The notes under the pieces are model-generated. The model saw nothing but the letters and a program-made list of their open reading frames with translations. It ran no database searches and was not told the origin of the DNA. From an uncultured Eubacteriales bacterium (GTDB lineage Bacteria > Bacillota > Clostridia > Lachnospirales > Lachnospiraceae): DNA of 10,536 bases. This document shows, piece after piece, positions 1 through 6,262 of the stretch (positions are counted from its first letter, which is position 1; the number at the start of each line of letters is the position of its first letter). Where the stretch lies: contig UQVN01000102.1 in NCBI GenBank assembly GCA_900544525.1, forward strand, positions 1-10,536. Direction: 5' to 3'. Position numbers and translations under genes: made by a program.

Positions 1-326
1 CATAATAAGTAACTTTAAAAAGATCCTATTACATCGATTCTATGAAATATTATAGGAGCAGAAAAAATTCATGTCAATGGCTTAGTTGCTAAAATATTTT
101 GATGACAAGAAAACAAGTATAGTTTTTTTTAAAACAGAAATAAAATTTTGTATAAAACGATGAGAAGAAAAAGAATAGCATTTGACAAGAAAAAACAATC
201 ATTATATGATAAAATTGTTAATTTAGGAAAAAGCAACAGGACAAATAGCGTGCTTCTTATCGCTTAAAAAAATAAGAAGAGAGTTTAAATAATTAATGGA
301 ACATAAAATATAGATAGGGAGGATTT
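1..326. other. Intergenic region at window edge, upstream of degV-like gene
   Basis: No convincing coding frame is seen on either strand. The stretch is very AT-rich. Positions 1-181 hold only short weak dyads and a run of eight T near 123-130, possibly the tail of an upstream gene's terminator, but the stem before it is too weak to call. From 182 on lies the promoter and an approximately 110-nt leader of the DegV gene. The leader contains a perfect 8-bp hairpin, 253-260 with 272-279, and a competing 4-bp pairing, AGCG at 247-250 with CGCT at 261-264. No known riboswitch core was recognised. Confidence 0.6.
182..210 (+). promoter_or_regulatory. Sigma-A-type promoter for degV-like gene
   Basis: A perfect -35 box TTGACA (182-187) is followed after 17 nt by TATGAT (205-210), five of six matches to TATAAT. 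Expected start of transcription is near 217, leaving a leader of about 110 nt. It is the best-matching promoter in the window, so the DegV gene is probably well expressed in growing cells. Confidence 0.8.
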
Positions 327-1214
327 ATGGATTATATTATTAGTTGTTGTTCTACGGCAGATTTAAAAGAAGAATATTTAAAGGAAAGGGAGATTCCTTA
401 TCTTCCATTTCATTTTCAAATGGATGGACAAGAGTATAATGATGATTTAGGGAAGAGTATTTCACCAAAAGAATTTTATGCTCGTATTGATCAAGGAGCT
501 ATGCCAGTAACTTCCCAAATTAATTCAGAAGAATACAAAGCATTTTTTTCAAGCTTTTTAAAAGAAGGAAAAGACGTTCTTCATATCTGTCTATCCAGTG
601 GAATTTCTGGAACATATAACTCTGCAAGACTTGCAAGAGAAGAATTAGAAGAGGAATTTCCAGAGCGTAAAATTTATGTGATTGATTCCTTAAGCGCATC
701 CTCAGGATATGGATTGTTAGTGGATGCTCTTTGTGATAATCGAGACAAGGGAATGGATATTGATGAAAATGCAAATTGGGCAGAGGAAAATAAACTTCGT
801 TTCCAGCACTGGTTTTTCTCCAATGACTTAACTCATTTTAAACGGGGAGGAAGAATTTCACCAGCGGCAGCTACGTTTGGAAATCTATTAAATATTTCTC
901 CGTTGTTACAGGTGGATAAAGAGGGAAAATTAGTTCCAAAGAAAAAAGTGCGTGGGAAAAAAGTTATAAAAGAGATTGTATCTATGATGGAACTTTATGC
1001 AGAGGATAAGAAAGAATATCGTGGAAAATGTTTTATTTCTCATTCTGCACGATATGAAGAAGCAAAACAGGTGGCCGATTTAGTGGAAGCTACTTTTCCA
1101 AATTTAAATGGAAAGGTGAGAATTTTTGATATTGGTACGGTGATCGGAGCTCATACCGGTCCTGGAACAGTGGCATTATTCTTTTTTGGAGACTCAAGAG
1201 CCAATGAGGCATAA
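327..1214 (+). CDS. DegV family fatty-acid-binding protein
   Basis: The 295-residue product matches the length and layout of DegV proteins, cytosolic two-domain proteins that hold a long-chain fatty acid. The better-studied relatives (FakB) present it to the kinase FakA. Visible motifs are FYARID near residue 50, the TSQ lipid-head motif at 62-64, SSGISGTYNSA at 90-100, DLTHFKRGGRI at 167-177 and GTVIGAHTGPGTVALFFFG at 270-288. The N-terminus reads ISCCSTADL where many DegV proteins read ISDSTCDL, a variant I associate with clostridial paralogues. The start is fixed by AGGGAGG at 316-322, only 4 nt before the ATG. No fakA-like gene lies beside it, so its kinase partner would have to be encoded elsewhere. 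Lipid specificity cannot be read from the sequence. The downstream gene starts 91 nt later with its own promoter, and no terminator was seen between them. Confidence 0.93.
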   Translation: MDYIISCCSTADLKEEYLKEREIPYLPFHFQMDGQEYNDDLGKSISPKEFYARIDQGAMPVTSQINSEEYKAFFSSFLKEGKDVLHICLSSGISGTYNSARLAREELEEEFPERKIYVIDSLSASSGYGLLVDALCDNRDKGMDIDENANWAEENKLRFQHWFFSNDLTHFKRGGRISPAAATFGNLLNISPLLQVDKEGKLVPKKKVRGKKVIKEIVSMMELYAEDKKEYRGKCFISHSARYEEAKQVADLVEATFPNLNGKVRIFDIGTVIGAHTGPGTVALFFFGDSRANEA

Positions 1215-1235
1215 TGTATAAAATAAAGTACATAG

Positions 1236-1264
1236 TTGACGAATGAAAATCCGAGTGATAAAGT
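1236..1264 (+). promoter_or_regulatory. Putative promoter for the ABC importer operon
   Basis: TTGACG (1236-1241, five of six) is followed after 17 nt by TAAAGT (1259-1264, four of six). The expected start is near 1271, leaving a leader of only about 35 nt, too short for a THI-box or other known riboswitch. Read-through from the DegV gene is also possible. Confidence 0.5.
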
Positions 1265-1305
1265 AGGAATTGCGAAAAGTAATCATTAAGACAGGAGGAA
1301 TTAAT

Positions 1306-2343
1306 ATGAAAAGAGGAATCGCATTTCTATTATCTTGTTTGCTGGCAGTTTCTATGTTGCTCGTAGGATGTGGTGCAAAGACAGACGGCACAACGAAGTC
1401 AACTGGTGAAGATGTAACAGCAGATAGTACAACGAATGAGGTGCAAAAAACAAAAGTTCGAGTAGGTTCCTTAAAAGGGCCGACTTCCATAGGACTTGTT
1501 TCTTTAATGGAACGTTCGGAAAATGGAGAAGCGACAAATGAGTATGAATTTCAGATGGAGCCAGCAGCCGATGGTCTGATGGCCGGAATTCTAAAAGGAG
1601 ATTTGGATATCGCTTTAATTCCAGCCAACGCTGCGAGTATTTGGTACAATAAAATGGAGGGAGCTGTTCAAGTTCTTGATATTAATACATTAGGTGTTTT
1701 ATATATGGTATCAAGCGACGACAGTTTAACAACAATTGAATCATTAAAAGGAAAGACGATTGTATTGACAGGAAAAGGAAATACTCCAGACTATACGTTA
1801 CAGTACCTGTTAAAAGAACATGGATTAACAACGGATGATGTAAAATTAGAATATAAGGCAGAAGCCGCTGAGGTTGTCAGTGCCCTTTCAAAAGGACAGG
1901 CCGATATTGGATTATTACCACAGCCATTTGTTACCGTCGCTTGTGCACAAAACGATCAGTTAAAAGTTGTTATGGATATGACCGAACAATGGAATCAAGT
2001 ACAAGGGAAAGAGAAAAGTCAACTTGTAACAGGAGTGACGATTGTTCGAAAAGAGTTTTTAGAACAAAATAAAGAAGCGGTAGAAGCTTTTATGGAAGAA
2101 CAAAAAGAAAGTACAACCTATGTCAATGAAAATGTGGAAGAAGCTGCTGAGTTAGTAGCGAAACTTGGAATTATTGAAAAAGCACCATTAGCACAAAAAG
2201 CGATTCCAAAATGTAACATCACTTACATCGATGGACAAGAGATGAAAGAAGCATTGAGTGGGTATTTAAATGTTCTTTATGAACTGGATAAGACGATGGT
2301 TGGAGGACAGTTACCAGCAGATGATTTCTATTACTTGCCATAG
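1306..2343 (+). CDS. ABC transporter substrate-binding lipoprotein (NitT/TauT/SsuA-type)
   Basis: A 345-residue lipoprotein that would capture a small solute outside the membrane and pass it to the permease encoded next. Residues 1-21 form a lipoprotein signal peptide (MKRG, hydrophobic core, lipobox LVGC) with the acylated cysteine at residue 22, followed by a Thr/Ser-rich linker to about residue 48. The body follows the NMT1/SsuA-like periplasmic fold: VRVGSLKGPTSIG near 51, a GDLDIALIPANAA segment, SLKGKTIVLTGKGNTPDYTL, and QADIGLLPQPF. The start at 1306 is chosen over an upstream in-frame TTG at 1270 because AGGAGG (1293-1298) sits 7 nt before it and the signal peptide begins there. The family imports aliphatic sulfonates, taurine, nitrate or pyrimidine thiamin precursors. 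No thiamin riboswitch or sulfonate enzyme gene is present, so the substrate stays open. Confidence 0.9.
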   Translation: MKRGIAFLLSCLLAVSMLLVGCGAKTDGTTKSTGEDVTADSTTNEVQKTKVRVGSLKGPTSIGLVSLMERSENGEATNEYEFQMEPAADGLMAGILKGDLDIALIPANAASIWYNKMEGAVQVLDINTLGVLYMVSSDDSLTTIESLKGKTIVLTGKGNTPDYTLQYLLKEHGLTTDDVKLEYKAEAAEVVSALSKGQADIGLLPQPFVTVACAQNDQLKVVMDMTEQWNQVQGKEKSQLVTGVTIVRKEFLEQNKEAVEAFMEEQKESTTYVNENVEEAAELVAKLGIIEKAPLAQKAIPKCNITYIDGQEMKEALSGYLNVLYELDKTMVGGQLPADDFYYLP

Positions 2344-3106
2344 ACAATGGATAAAACGAGGAGCCATTTTGCTCTTTTGGCTTCTCGTTTGGCAATTGGT
2401 GGCGGTTGTGATGGATAACTCGATTATCCTCGTAACACCATTTGAAGTAGGAAAAAGAGCCGTTTTACTTTTAAAGACAAAAGAGTTTTATCAAGTGATC
2501 GCATATTCGTGTGTGAGAATTTTTTATGGACTTTTAGGAGCATGGTTACTCGGCGGTCTCTTGGGTGCTATTTCCTATAAAGTACAATGGTTAAAGGAGC
2601 TTATAGCACCTATTATTCATTTGATGAAAACGGTGCCAGTAGCTTCTTTTGTTATTTTAGCGTTAATTTGGATCGGGTCTGAAAAGCTGACCTTTTTTAT
2701 TGTATTTGTCATTTCTATGCCGATTGTGTATCAAGCAGTACTAACAGGCCTTATGGAGACTCCAAAACAATTATTAGAAGTCGCTAAAATCTTTCGTTTT
2801 TCTTTTTGGAAAAAATTTTGGTATCTTTACCGTCCTACGTGTATTCCGTTTTTAATGAATAGTGCGGTCATTACCGTAGGGCTTGCATGGAAATCAGGAA
2901 TTGCGGCAGAAGTAATTGGAATGCCAGAACATTCCATCGGGGAGCGACTTTATATGGCAAAGATTTCCCTAGAAACAGGAGATTTATTCGCTTGGACAGC
3001 GATGATTATTTTATGTAGCTATTTATTTGAGAACGCGTTACTTTTTATATTATATCGGATTGCAGGGAACAGTTATGAAGTTAGAGAAGATAAGAAAACA
3101 ATTTGA
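2321..3106 (+). CDS. ABC transporter permease (SsuC/TauC-type)
   Basis: An integral membrane permease of about 261 residues, of the BPD_transp_1 (MetI-like) family, that forms the channel of the importer. Hydrophobic helices are seen near residues 14-30, 60-84, 104-118, 124-141, 182-200 and 225-246. The cytoplasmic EAA-type loop that docks the ATPase lies near 151-177 (LLEVAKIFRF through RPTCIPF), and GLAWKSGIAAEVIG near 187-200 is typical of the NitT/TauT permease group. The start is uncertain. ATG at 2321 overlaps the lipoprotein gene by 23 nt, with GGAGG at 2302-2306 lying 14 nt upstream, a long gap. ATG at 2270 would overlap by 74 nt. TTG at 2369 has AGGAG 5 nt upstream but would trim the first helix. 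I prefer 2321. The overlap suggests translational coupling with its neighbours. Confidence 0.88.
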   Translation: MISITCHRQWIKRGAILLFWLLVWQLVAVVMDNSIILVTPFEVGKRAVLLLKTKEFYQVIAYSCVRIFYGLLGAWLLGGLLGAISYKVQWLKELIAPIIHLMKTVPVASFVILALIWIGSEKLTFFIVFVISMPIVYQAVLTGLMETPKQLLEVAKIFRFSFWKKFWYLYRPTCIPFLMNSAVITVGLAWKSGIAAEVIGMPEHSIGERLYMAKISLETGDLFAWTAMIILCSYLFENALLFILYRIAGNSYEVREDKKTI

Positions 3107-3680
3107 AGATAAAATTATTTTTAACGACTATGATCTAACACTAGACGAAGGAAAAATTTACTGTGTTATGGGAGAATCTGGACGAGGAAAAACGACATTG
3201 CTTCGTATGATAGCAGGATTAGAGCCGATAGATGGTGGAAGGATTATACTGAAAAAGGACGCCTTATGTTCGATGGTATTTCAAGAGGAACGCTTATTTG
3301 AATGGGAAAGTGTTTGGAAAAATATTGCCATTGTATTGGAAGGAAAAGAAAGAAAAGCAAAACATTTAAAAGAGATGATTAGCTCCCACTTACAACGAGT
3401 TGGTTTAGAACATGTAGTAGAAGTGCCAGTCAAAGAATTAAGCGGTGGTATGAAAAGGCGAGTGAGTCTTGTGAGAGGAATGATGGCAAAATCTTCGTAT
3501 ATTTTAATGGATGAACCATTTACTGGTTTAGATGAAGCTACAAAAGAGAAAGTCATACAATATGTGTTAGAAGAGCAAAAAGGAAGAACCATTCTTTTAA
3601 CGACTCATTCAAAAGAAGAAGTAAAAAAATTAAATGGACATCTAATTTTGTTGCCTTCTTATGAGAAAGATAGGACTTGA
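3075..3680 (+). CDS. ABC transporter ATP-binding protein (NitT/TauT-type)
   Basis: The 201-residue ATPase of the importer hydrolyses ATP at the inner face of the membrane. All core motifs are present: Walker A GESGRGKTT (33-41), Q-loop glutamine 70 in MVFQEERLF, signature LSGGM (122-126), Walker B ILMDEP (143-148), D-loop GLDEA, and the switch histidine 178 in TTHSKEE. It is shorter than the usual 240-260 residues of SsuB/TauB proteins, because the region between Walker A and signature and the C-terminal tail are trimmed. No motif is lost. ATG at 3075 is preferred over an upstream in-frame ATG at 3027 because the conserved fold starts there (MKLEKIRKQF) with AGGGA at 3064-3068 in front. It overlaps the permease gene by 32 nt, and a strong terminator follows 34 nt after its stop, so it is the last gene of the operon. 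Confidence 0.92.
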   Translation: MKLEKIRKQFEDKIIFNDYDLTLDEGKIYCVMGESGRGKTTLLRMIAGLEPIDGGRIILKKDALCSMVFQEERLFEWESVWKNIAIVLEGKERKAKHLKEMISSHLQRVGLEHVVEVPVKELSGGMKRRVSLVRGMMAKSSYILMDEPFTGLDEATKEKVIQYVLEEQKGRTILLTTHSKEEVKKLNGHLILLPSYEKDRT

Positions 3681-3713
3681 ATCTAGAAAGATAACATGGT
3701 AAAATAAGGAAGG

Positions 3714-3757
3714 AAAAGAGCGATTGCAGATTATAAAGATTCTGCAATCGCTCTTTT
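3714..3757 (+). terminator. Rho-independent terminator of the ABC importer operon
   Basis: A perfect 17-bp stem pairs 3714-3730 with 3741-3757 around a 10-nt loop, and the 3' arm runs into a T-rich tail (CTCTTTTTTG). The 5' arm begins with four A, so it could also work on transcripts from the other strand, although no convergent gene is present here. Confidence 0.9.
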
Positions 3758-3873
3758 TTGTCTTACTATAGAGCGTATATGGCTTTTTTTTCCTAATATG
3801 AGGCAGTATTTGCCTAGTGTACTTTTTTCTTTTTGCATAAAATAAATGAAGACAGTTTATGGAACAATATGTT

Positions 3874-3879
3874 TATAAT
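3874..3879 (+). promoter_or_regulatory. Possible -10 box for yitT-family gene
   Basis: A perfect TATAAT lies 86 nt before the yitT ATG, but no convincing -35 box stands 16-18 nt upstream (GACAGT at 17 nt). A five-bp inverted repeat, ACAGT (3852-3856) and ACTGT (3892-3896), flanks it. Some promoter is expected after the terminator at 3714-3757, and this is the best candidate. The rest of the 3758-3964 gap is AT-rich, with one weak hairpin, AGGCA (3801-3805) with TGCCT (3811-3815), followed by T-rich sequence. Confidence 0.35.
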
Positions 3880-3964
3880 AGGAAAGAATAGACTGTTTGG
3901 TAGAAATTTTGATGAGAACGTGTGATGAGATAGAAAAATATTATTTTGAAAGGGAGGAAATTTC

Positions 3965-4846
3965 ATGTTAAAAACAATTTTTGGAAAAGAAAATTTAAAA
4001 ACTACGTGTATAGAATTTATTGGAAGTTTTCTTGTAGCCATTGGAATTTATAATTTTGCTGTAAATGCAGGATTTCCAATGACAGGATTTTCGGGCATTG
4101 CTATTATATTAAATCGGATAATTCATATTCCTATTGGAGTGGCGACAATTCTTTTGAATATTCCAGTGGCGATCGTTTGCTATAAATTATTAGGAAAACG
4201 ATTCTTTTTACGCTCTATGTGGTGTATGCTGTTGTCATCTGTTATGATTGACTATGTAGGACCACTGCTTCCAACGTATAATGGAAGTCGTTTGTTAGCT
4301 GCCCTTTGTACGGGACTTATTTCAGGCTATGGCTATGCTTTGATTTATATGCAAAATTCTTCTACTGGTGGCGCTGACTTTATTACAATGGCTGTGAAAG
4401 CGCTTTATCCACATTTACCTCTTGGAAAAATTATTTTAGTGTTTGATTTGTTAGTGATTGTTATTGGCAGTATTGTTTTTAAAGATGTAGATGGGTTTAT
4501 TTATGGAGCTATTGTTAGTTATTTATTTGCCGTTGTTGTAGATAAAGTGATGTATGGGGTCAATGCAGGGAAATTAGCGCTTATTGTTACCTCAGATGGA
4601 AAGAAAATTTCCCATGTCATTGAAGAGACTTGTCAAAGAGGCTGTACGCTATTAAAAGCGGAAGGAGGATATCGACAGGATAAAAAGGATGTGGTTATGT
4701 GTGCTTGTAATAACAAACAAATGTATGAAGTACAAATGGCTGTAAAAGAAGCCGATCCAGAATCCTTTGTGATTGTGTTAGAATCCAATGAAGTTCATGG
4801 AGAGGGATTTCAAATGCTAAAATTTGGTGAGCAATCAAAACGATGA
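3965..4846 (+). CDS. YitT family membrane protein (DUF161/DUF2179)
   Basis: A 293-residue protein with the YitT layout: about six hydrophobic segments (roughly residues 15-35, 43-51, 56-76, 84-100, 109-128, 153-172 and 177-196, with one or two of these probably re-entrant or merged), then a soluble C-terminal domain from about 200 to 285 of the DUF2179 type. Family-like motifs are GFPMTGFSGIAI near 36-47, NSSTGGADFITM at 131-142, and VDGFIYGAIVSY near 175-186. The soluble domain starts KLALIVTSDGKKISHVIEE and contains GCTLLKAEGGY. The molecular role of the family is not established; it is often guessed to be a transporter. The start is supported by AGGGAGG at 3951-3957, 7 nt before the ATG. 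It appears to be transcribed alone: a terminator lies before it and a hairpin cluster ending in a terminator lies after it. Confidence 0.93.
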   Translation: MLKTIFGKENLKTTCIEFIGSFLVAIGIYNFAVNAGFPMTGFSGIAIILNRIIHIPIGVATILLNIPVAIVCYKLLGKRFFLRSMWCMLLSSVMIDYVGPLLPTYNGSRLLAALCTGLISGYGYALIYMQNSSTGGADFITMAVKALYPHLPLGKIILVFDLLVIVIGSIVFKDVDGFIYGAIVSYLFAVVVDKVMYGVNAGKLALIVTSDGKKISHVIEETCQRGCTLLKAEGGYRQDKKDVVMCACNNKQMYEVQMAVKEADPESFVIVLESNEVHGEGFQMLKFGEQSKR

Positions 4847-4870
4847 GAAACACGCTTTACGAGTTTCTCA
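4844..4870 (+). other. Hairpin starting at the yitT stop codon
   Basis: TGAGAAAC (4844-4851) pairs perfectly with GTTTCTCA (4863-4870). After an A-A mismatch the helix continues with CG/CG (4853-4854 with 4860-4861), leaving a 5-nt loop. The 5' arm begins with the TGA stop itself. No T-run follows, so it is not a classic terminator. It may stabilise the 3' end of the mRNA or form one unit with the next hairpin 4 nt downstream. Confidence 0.6.
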
Positions 4871-4874
4871 CGTT

Positions 4875-4928
4875 GGGAGGCAGTGGCCATATGCGAGCAT
4901 AAATGCTTCCACATGGCGACTGCCTCCT
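4875..4928. repeat. Long imperfect palindrome (25-position hairpin), unexplained
   Basis: Positions 4875-4899 pair in register with 4904-4928 around a TAAA loop. Of 25 positions, 20 are Watson-Crick, two are G-T, and three are mismatches (4885/4918, 4891/4912, 4894/4909), with no bulges. The outer stem GGAGGCAGT/ACTGCCTCC is much richer in G and C than its surroundings. No T-run follows, so intrinsic termination is unlikely. It resembles a palindromic intergenic repeat (REP- or MITE-like) or a structured RNA. No second copy lies in this window, so calling it a repeat is inference from its form. Confidence 0.6.
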
Positions 4929-4951
4929 CGTAAATAAAAAAGAGAATAGAT

Positions 4952-5013
4952 AAAAAATGGCTATCCTAGCAAACAAAAGCTTATGTATTTCTTTGCTAGG
5001 ATAGCCATTTTTT
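4952..5013 (+). terminator. Strong, probably bidirectional terminator after yitT
   Basis: A perfect 22-bp stem pairs 4952-4973 with 4992-5013 around an 18-nt loop. The 5' arm starts with six A and the 3' arm ends with six T, so the structure would terminate transcripts in either direction. It ends the yitT unit. Its 3' arm overlaps the -35 box of the following promoter. Confidence 0.88.
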
Positions 5014-5020
5014 GTATAAT
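4993..5020 (+). promoter_or_regulatory. Promoter for the MurR/RpiR regulator gene
   Basis: TTGCTA (4993-4998) is followed after 16 nt by a perfect TATAAT (5015-5020). Expected start is near 5027, giving a leader of about 60 nt. The -35 box lies inside the 3' arm of the terminator, so transcripts from this promoter begin beyond the hairpin and are not subject to it. Confidence 0.65.
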
Positions 5021-5089
5021 AAGCATAGAAAACGTAATAGGAAGCAAAAATAACTAAAATGACAAATAAGAAAAAGAAGGAGTTTATAA

Positions 5090-5959
5090 ATGGGTATCAT
5101 TAGAGAGATGAGAGGAATTTTAGAGCTTACAGAACGAGAAAAAGATATTAGAGATTATATTTTAAATCATCCGGAACAAGTGGAGAAATTATCATCAAGG
5201 GAGTTGGCATCTGTGACGTTTACCAGTGCTTCCTCTGTTACAAGGTTTTGCCAAAAACTTGGATGTGAAGGATATCAAGAATTTAAGCTACGATTTTTAA
5301 GCGACTTAAAGGCGGGAAATTTTAATGAGGAAGATGGGAACGAAAGTATTACAATGTCTCCAAAAGATAATGTGGCATCTGTTATTAAAAAGATAGTGGA
5401 TACACAAAAAAAGGCGCTTGACTATAATGCCAAAGAAATTCCTCTTGAACAAATGGTTCGTATTAGTAAGATGTTTTATGAAGCAGAATATATTGATATT
5501 TATGCCCATGATGTGAATGTAGCAATTGCAGAATACGCGTGCAATCAATTTTTTTATTGTGGAAAAATTGCCAATGTATATCGTTCTACCAATACACAAG
5601 AGTTATTGGCCCTTATGAAAAAGAGAGATCATTTGGCTATTTTAATCAGTCGTACTGGAGAAAATTCTCGTTTAATTGAAATTGGAAAAACATTAAAGAG
5701 AAATAAGATTCCAACGATCGTTCTTACCGTAAATAAAACGTGTAGTATTTCGAAAGTGGGAGATGAAGTTGTTGCAGTTGCCAATGAACGCTATGTAGAA
5801 GATTTAGGTACGGTTATTTTTTCTAGCAGTATTAAATTTGTATTGGATGTTTTATTTGCTATGACTTTTTCAAAAAAATACGAGGAGAATATGAAATTAA
5901 ATCGAGAATATGAAAAAGTTGGAAGAAGTGGTCTTTGGGCGTTGATCAATGATGTATAA
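5090..5959 (+). CDS. MurR/RpiR family transcriptional regulator (HTH + SIS)
   Basis: A 289-residue cytosolic regulator. Residues 1-75 form the HTH_6 domain: LTEREKDIRDYILNHP (13-28), then SRELASVTFTSASSVTRFCQKLG (36-58), and GYQEFKLRF, the usual end of the domain. Residues about 115-260 form a SIS domain, with DHLAILISRTGENSRLIE near 180-197 as the sugar-phosphate-binding loop. SIS domains of this family bind phosphosugars, so the natural ligand here would be a product of the PTS/glucosidase pair encoded downstream. The start is supported by GAAGGAG at 5076-5082, 7 nt before the ATG. It has its own promoter and no clear terminator after it, so some read-through into the PTS gene is possible. 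Whether it represses or activates cannot be read from the sequence. It takes the place of the LicT/BglG antiterminators that often control beta-glucoside PTS genes. Confidence 0.93.
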   Translation: MGIIREMRGILELTEREKDIRDYILNHPEQVEKLSSRELASVTFTSASSVTRFCQKLGCEGYQEFKLRFLSDLKAGNFNEEDGNESITMSPKDNVASVIKKIVDTQKKALDYNAKEIPLEQMVRISKMFYEAEYIDIYAHDVNVAIAEYACNQFFYCGKIANVYRSTNTQELLALMKKRDHLAILISRTGENSRLIEIGKTLKRNKIPTIVLTVNKTCSISKVGDEVVAVANERYVEDLGTVIFSSSIKFVLDVLFAMTFSKKYEENMKLNREYEKVGRSGLWALINDV

Positions 5960-6079
5960 AGTAGTTGTGCAATATGCATAATAAATGAGGGGAAAATTTT
6001 AACTCTGAAACAGATTTTCAAAAATGACGAAAAAAATATAAGAAATTTTGGAACAGAGAACCAATAAAAAGAGAAAGTA

Positions 6080-6107
6080 TTGTAAAAAATAGGTGAAATG
6101 GTATACT
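6080..6107 (+). promoter_or_regulatory. Extended -10 promoter for the PTS/glucosidase operon
   Basis: TTGTAA (6080-6085, four of six) is separated by 16 nt from TATACT (6102-6107, five of six), which is preceded by TGG, fitting the TGn extended -10 pattern. Expected start is about 6113-6115. A separate promoter here lets the catabolic genes be induced independently of the regulator gene. Confidence 0.65.
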
Positions 6108-6110
6108 GAA

Positions 6111-6123
6111 TCCATCAGATGGA
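6111..6123. promoter_or_regulatory. Candidate operator dyad at the PTS transcription start
   Basis: TCCATC-A-GATGGA is a perfect inverted repeat centred at 6117, directly downstream of the -10 box and over the predicted start site. This is where a repressor would block initiation. The neighbouring MurR/RpiR protein is the natural candidate to bind it, by inference from position. A second half-site-like GATGGA lies at 6140-6145. Confidence 0.4.
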
Positions 6124-6262
6124 AATCGGATAAGACGAAGATGGATTTCAAGGCGCGCAAAATAAGAAATTCAACCTTCAGAAAGTTTTTTGAAGCCTTT
6201 TCGTACAATAAAATTCGTATGCAGAAGAAATAAAAAGAACGAAATAAGAAGGAGGAGAAAAT

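Larger units (their letters stand above)
5960..6262. other. Regulatory intergenic region between regulator and PTS gene
   Basis: This 303-nt gap has no credible gene. It holds, in order: an inverted repeat TGAAA-N5-TTTCA (6006-6020) inside an imperfect hairpin (6003-6019 with 6042-6058), a promoter (6080-6107), a 13-nt dyad over the expected start site (6111-6123), a stem pairing 6107-6116 with 6140-6150, and a weak hairpin at 6176-6195. The leader from about 6114 to 6262 is close to 150 nt. I looked for the conserved antiterminator sequence used by LicT/BglG proteins and did not see it. Confidence 0.6.

Noticed and set aside
1215..1305. Thiamin or other riboswitch before the importer operon
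   Set aside because: The gap is 91 nt and the leader after the likely promoter is about 35 nt. No conserved THI-box or other riboswitch core is seen.
3797..3840. Second terminator after the importer operon
   Set aside because: The AGGCA/TGCCT stem has only 5 bp, and its T-rich stretch starts several nt downstream. The perfect 17-bp terminator at 3714-3757 already ends the operon.
3947..3968. TGAAA-N9-TTTCA inverted repeat around the yitT start
   Set aside because: It is made largely of the ribosome site and the bases next to the ATG. The half-sites are low-complexity, and the spacing differs from the similar repeat at 6006.
6114..6262. Possible LicT/BglG antiterminator plus terminator in the PTS leader
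   Set aside because: The conserved antiterminator sequence is not visible. The only terminator-like structure (6176-6195) is a weak stem of 5-8 bp with a bulge, followed by CCTTTT.
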